Source: Hyphomonadaceae bacterium (GTDB taxonomy: Bacteria; Pseudomonadota; Alphaproteobacteria; Caulobacterales; Aquidulcibacteraceae). Taken from it: a DNA stretch of 64,000 bases. The notes under the pieces were generated by a model. The model worked only from the letters and a program-made list of their open reading frames with translations. It was not told the origin of the DNA and searched no databases. Below, one piece after another: positions 62,910 through 64,000 of the stretch (position 1 is the first letter of the stretch; every line of letters starts with the position of its first letter). The DNA is taken from assembly GCA_019753175.1 (NCBI GenBank), contig JAIELK010000006.1:62001-126000 (forward strand). The letters run 5' to 3'. The position numbers were made by a program, and so were the translations under genes.

Positions 62910-63616
62910 CCCTCGTAAGGGACAAACGGATCGCGCTGGTCACGGGCGCGTCGCGCGGCATTGGCAAGGCCGTGGCGCTCGAACTTGCGCGCAGCGGCTG
63001 GCGCCTCGTCGCGGTGGCGCGGGCGCAAAAGGCGCTGGAAGCGCTCGATGACGAGATCAAGGCGCTCGGCGGCGAAGCCACGTTGGTTCCGCTCGATCTG
63101 CGCGACGGCCCCGCGATCGACCAGCTGGGAGCAGCGGTGTTCGAGCGCTTCGGCAGGCTCGACGGGCTGGCGGCGTGCGCCGGCGTACTCGGCGCGTTGA
63201 CCCCCGCCCACCAAGCGACACCGGCGGTGATGGACGAAGTCATGGCGGTGAACTTCATGGCCAATTGGCGCCTCGTGCGCGCACTGCACCCGTTGTTGCG
63301 CGCGTCCGACGCCGGCCGCGCCGTGTTTCTGACCTCAGGCGCCGCCAAAGATCCGCACGCCTATTGGGCCCCCTACGCCGCGAGCAAGGCCGCTCTCGAC
63401 GCGTTCGTCACCTCGTACGCTGGCGAACTCAACATCACGCCGATGAAGGCCAACCTGTTCAACCCCGGCCCGACGCGCACGGCGATGCGCGCGAAAGCCT
63501 TCCCCGGCGAAGACCCGCAGACGCTGCCGACGCCGGAGGACGTCGCGCCGGCGATCTGCGACATGCTGGCAGCGAGCTACACCGAGAACGGGGCGTGGGT
63601 GCAGTTCGAGCGGTGA
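62906..63616 (+). CDS. SDR family oxidoreductase
   Basis: A 236-residue short-chain dehydrogenase. Cofactor loop TGASRGIG, ACAGVLG in place of NNAG, the catalytic Ser in LTSGAAK and YAASK, and a NPGPTRT segment. It resembles the YciK-type SDRs that often lie next to purF. The ATG overlaps the purF stop and the stop overlaps the next gene, so it is in the cvpA-purF operon. Confidence 0.88.
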   Translation: MTLVRDKRIALVTGASRGIGKAVALELARSGWRLVAVARAQKALEALDDEIKALGGEATLVPLDLRDGPAIDQLGAAVFERFGRLDGLAACAGVLGALTPAHQATPAVMDEVMAVNFMANWRLVRALHPLLRASDAGRAVFLTSGAAKDPHAYWAPYAASKAALDAFVTSYAGELNITPMKANLFNPGPTRTAMRAKAFPGEDPQTLPTPEDVAPAICDMLAASYTENGAWVQFER

Positions 63617-64000
63617 GCGCTGACTTCGACTCCATCATCATCGGTGCGGGCGCAGCGGGTTTGTACGCGGCGATGCATGCGGGCCGGCGCGGGCGCCGCG
63701 TATTGGTGATCGAACACAACGCCGAGCCTGGCGCGAAAATCCTCATCTCCGGCGGCGGACGCTGCAACTTCACCAACATCGACGCCGGCGATCATCGCCG
63801 CTACCTTTCGGCCAATCCGCACTTTGCGCGCTCGGCGCTGACGCGTCACCCGCCCGCGGATTTCATCGCGCTGGTCGAGAAACACGGCATCAGGCACTAC
63901 GAAAAAACGCTCGGCCAGCTGTTCTGCGAGGGCGCGCGCTCGTCAGCAAGAGTCGTGCGCATGTTGCTGGACGAATGCGCTGCGGGCGGCGTCGCGATCA
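63613..64000 (+). CDS. BaiN/RdsA-type flavoprotein, N-terminal part (cut by window end)
   Basis: From a GTG overlapping the SDR stop (GTGA), 129 codons run to the window edge. The start DSIIIGAGAAGLYAAMHA is a FAD-binding Rossmann motif, and GAKILISGGGRCNFTN is the hallmark of the HI0933/BaiN family of NAD(P)/FAD-dependent oxidoreductases; LGQLFCEGARSS also fits. Substrate unknown for most members. Confidence 0.92.
   Translation, partial: MSADFDSIIIGAGAAGLYAAMHAGRRGRRVLVIEHNAEPGAKILISGGGRCNFTNIDAGDHRRYLSANPHFARSALTRHPPADFIALVEKHGIRHYEKTLGQLFCEGARSSARVVRMLLDECAAGGVAI

Noticed and set aside
1-64000. CRISPR arrays, prophage, conjugation or known defence systems
   Set aside because: No regularly spaced repeats, cas-like, phage structural, integrase or restriction-modification genes were found; repeats seen are single palindromes or the pccA-end copies.

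Overview
The window is GC-rich DNA with tightly packed genes, ATGA/GTGA stop-start overlaps and almost entirely chromosomal housekeeping content. The gene set (hdaA next to ppk/ppx, holC-pepA, lptF/lptG/lptD/surA/pdxA/rsmA, a propionyl-CoA carboxylase alpha subunit, DUF2066 and DUF6249-like proteins) points to an alphaproteobacterium. Caulobacterales (Caulobacteraceae or Hyphomonadaceae relatives) is the best guess. This comes from gene content and order only; no rRNA is present.

Region by region. 0-8 kb is an accessory-looking, mostly minus-strand block: a P-type cation ATPase with a DUF302 partner, a carotenoid-desaturase-like oxidoreductase, an SDR, DUF1003, a fatty acid desaturase, a cold-shock protein, and a frameshifted scrap of an IS3-type transposase start. 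8-19 kb holds tRNA-Leu(GAG), a FliN-like domain protein, lipB, a membrane histidine kinase, a pectin-acetylesterase-like lipoprotein, a YaiI-type protein, and pccA. The exact 3' end of pccA is duplicated downstream around a lipoprotein gene. An orphan ParA ATPase with a translationally coupled small partner follows. 19-29 kb holds a class III cyclase with TolB-like and TPR parts, then the DUF2066-hdaA-ppk-ppx series, divergent from purM-purN. The purN ribosome binding site lies inside a palindromic repeat. About 600 bp of unexplained, hairpin-rich non-coding DNA follows at 29.0-29.6 kb.

29.6-44 kb: a methyltransferase, a 38-residue basic peptide, ndk, two tandem I78-type inhibitor lipoproteins behind holC and pepA, then the divergent envelope/cofactor/ribosome run lptF-lptG-lptD-surA-pdxA-rsmA. 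After it come a VOC protein, a truncated RelE/ParE toxin relic, a MipA-like outer-membrane protein and a hydrolase lipoprotein. 44-51 kb is the fatty-acid/peptidoglycan block fabD, fabG, acpP, fabF, mltG, yicC, gmk, all minus strand, with one thioesterase gene on the plus strand between fabD and fabG. Two tandem genes for ~30-residue hydrophobic peptides sharing a C-terminal QAAQIV motif, with their own terminator, lie upstream of fabD.

51-64 kb: a LysM lipoprotein with a degenerate LysM scrap upstream, rpsF-rpsR-rplI with a terminator, dnaB-alr-mlaE-mlaF, radA, an MBL-fold hydrolase, and cvpA-purF-SDR-BaiN-like oxidoreductase (cut by the window end).

No CRISPR array, rRNA, intact transposon, prophage or recognisable defence system was seen. 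The least explained items are the twin micro-peptides, the ParA/partner pair, the pccA-end duplication and the structured region after purN.
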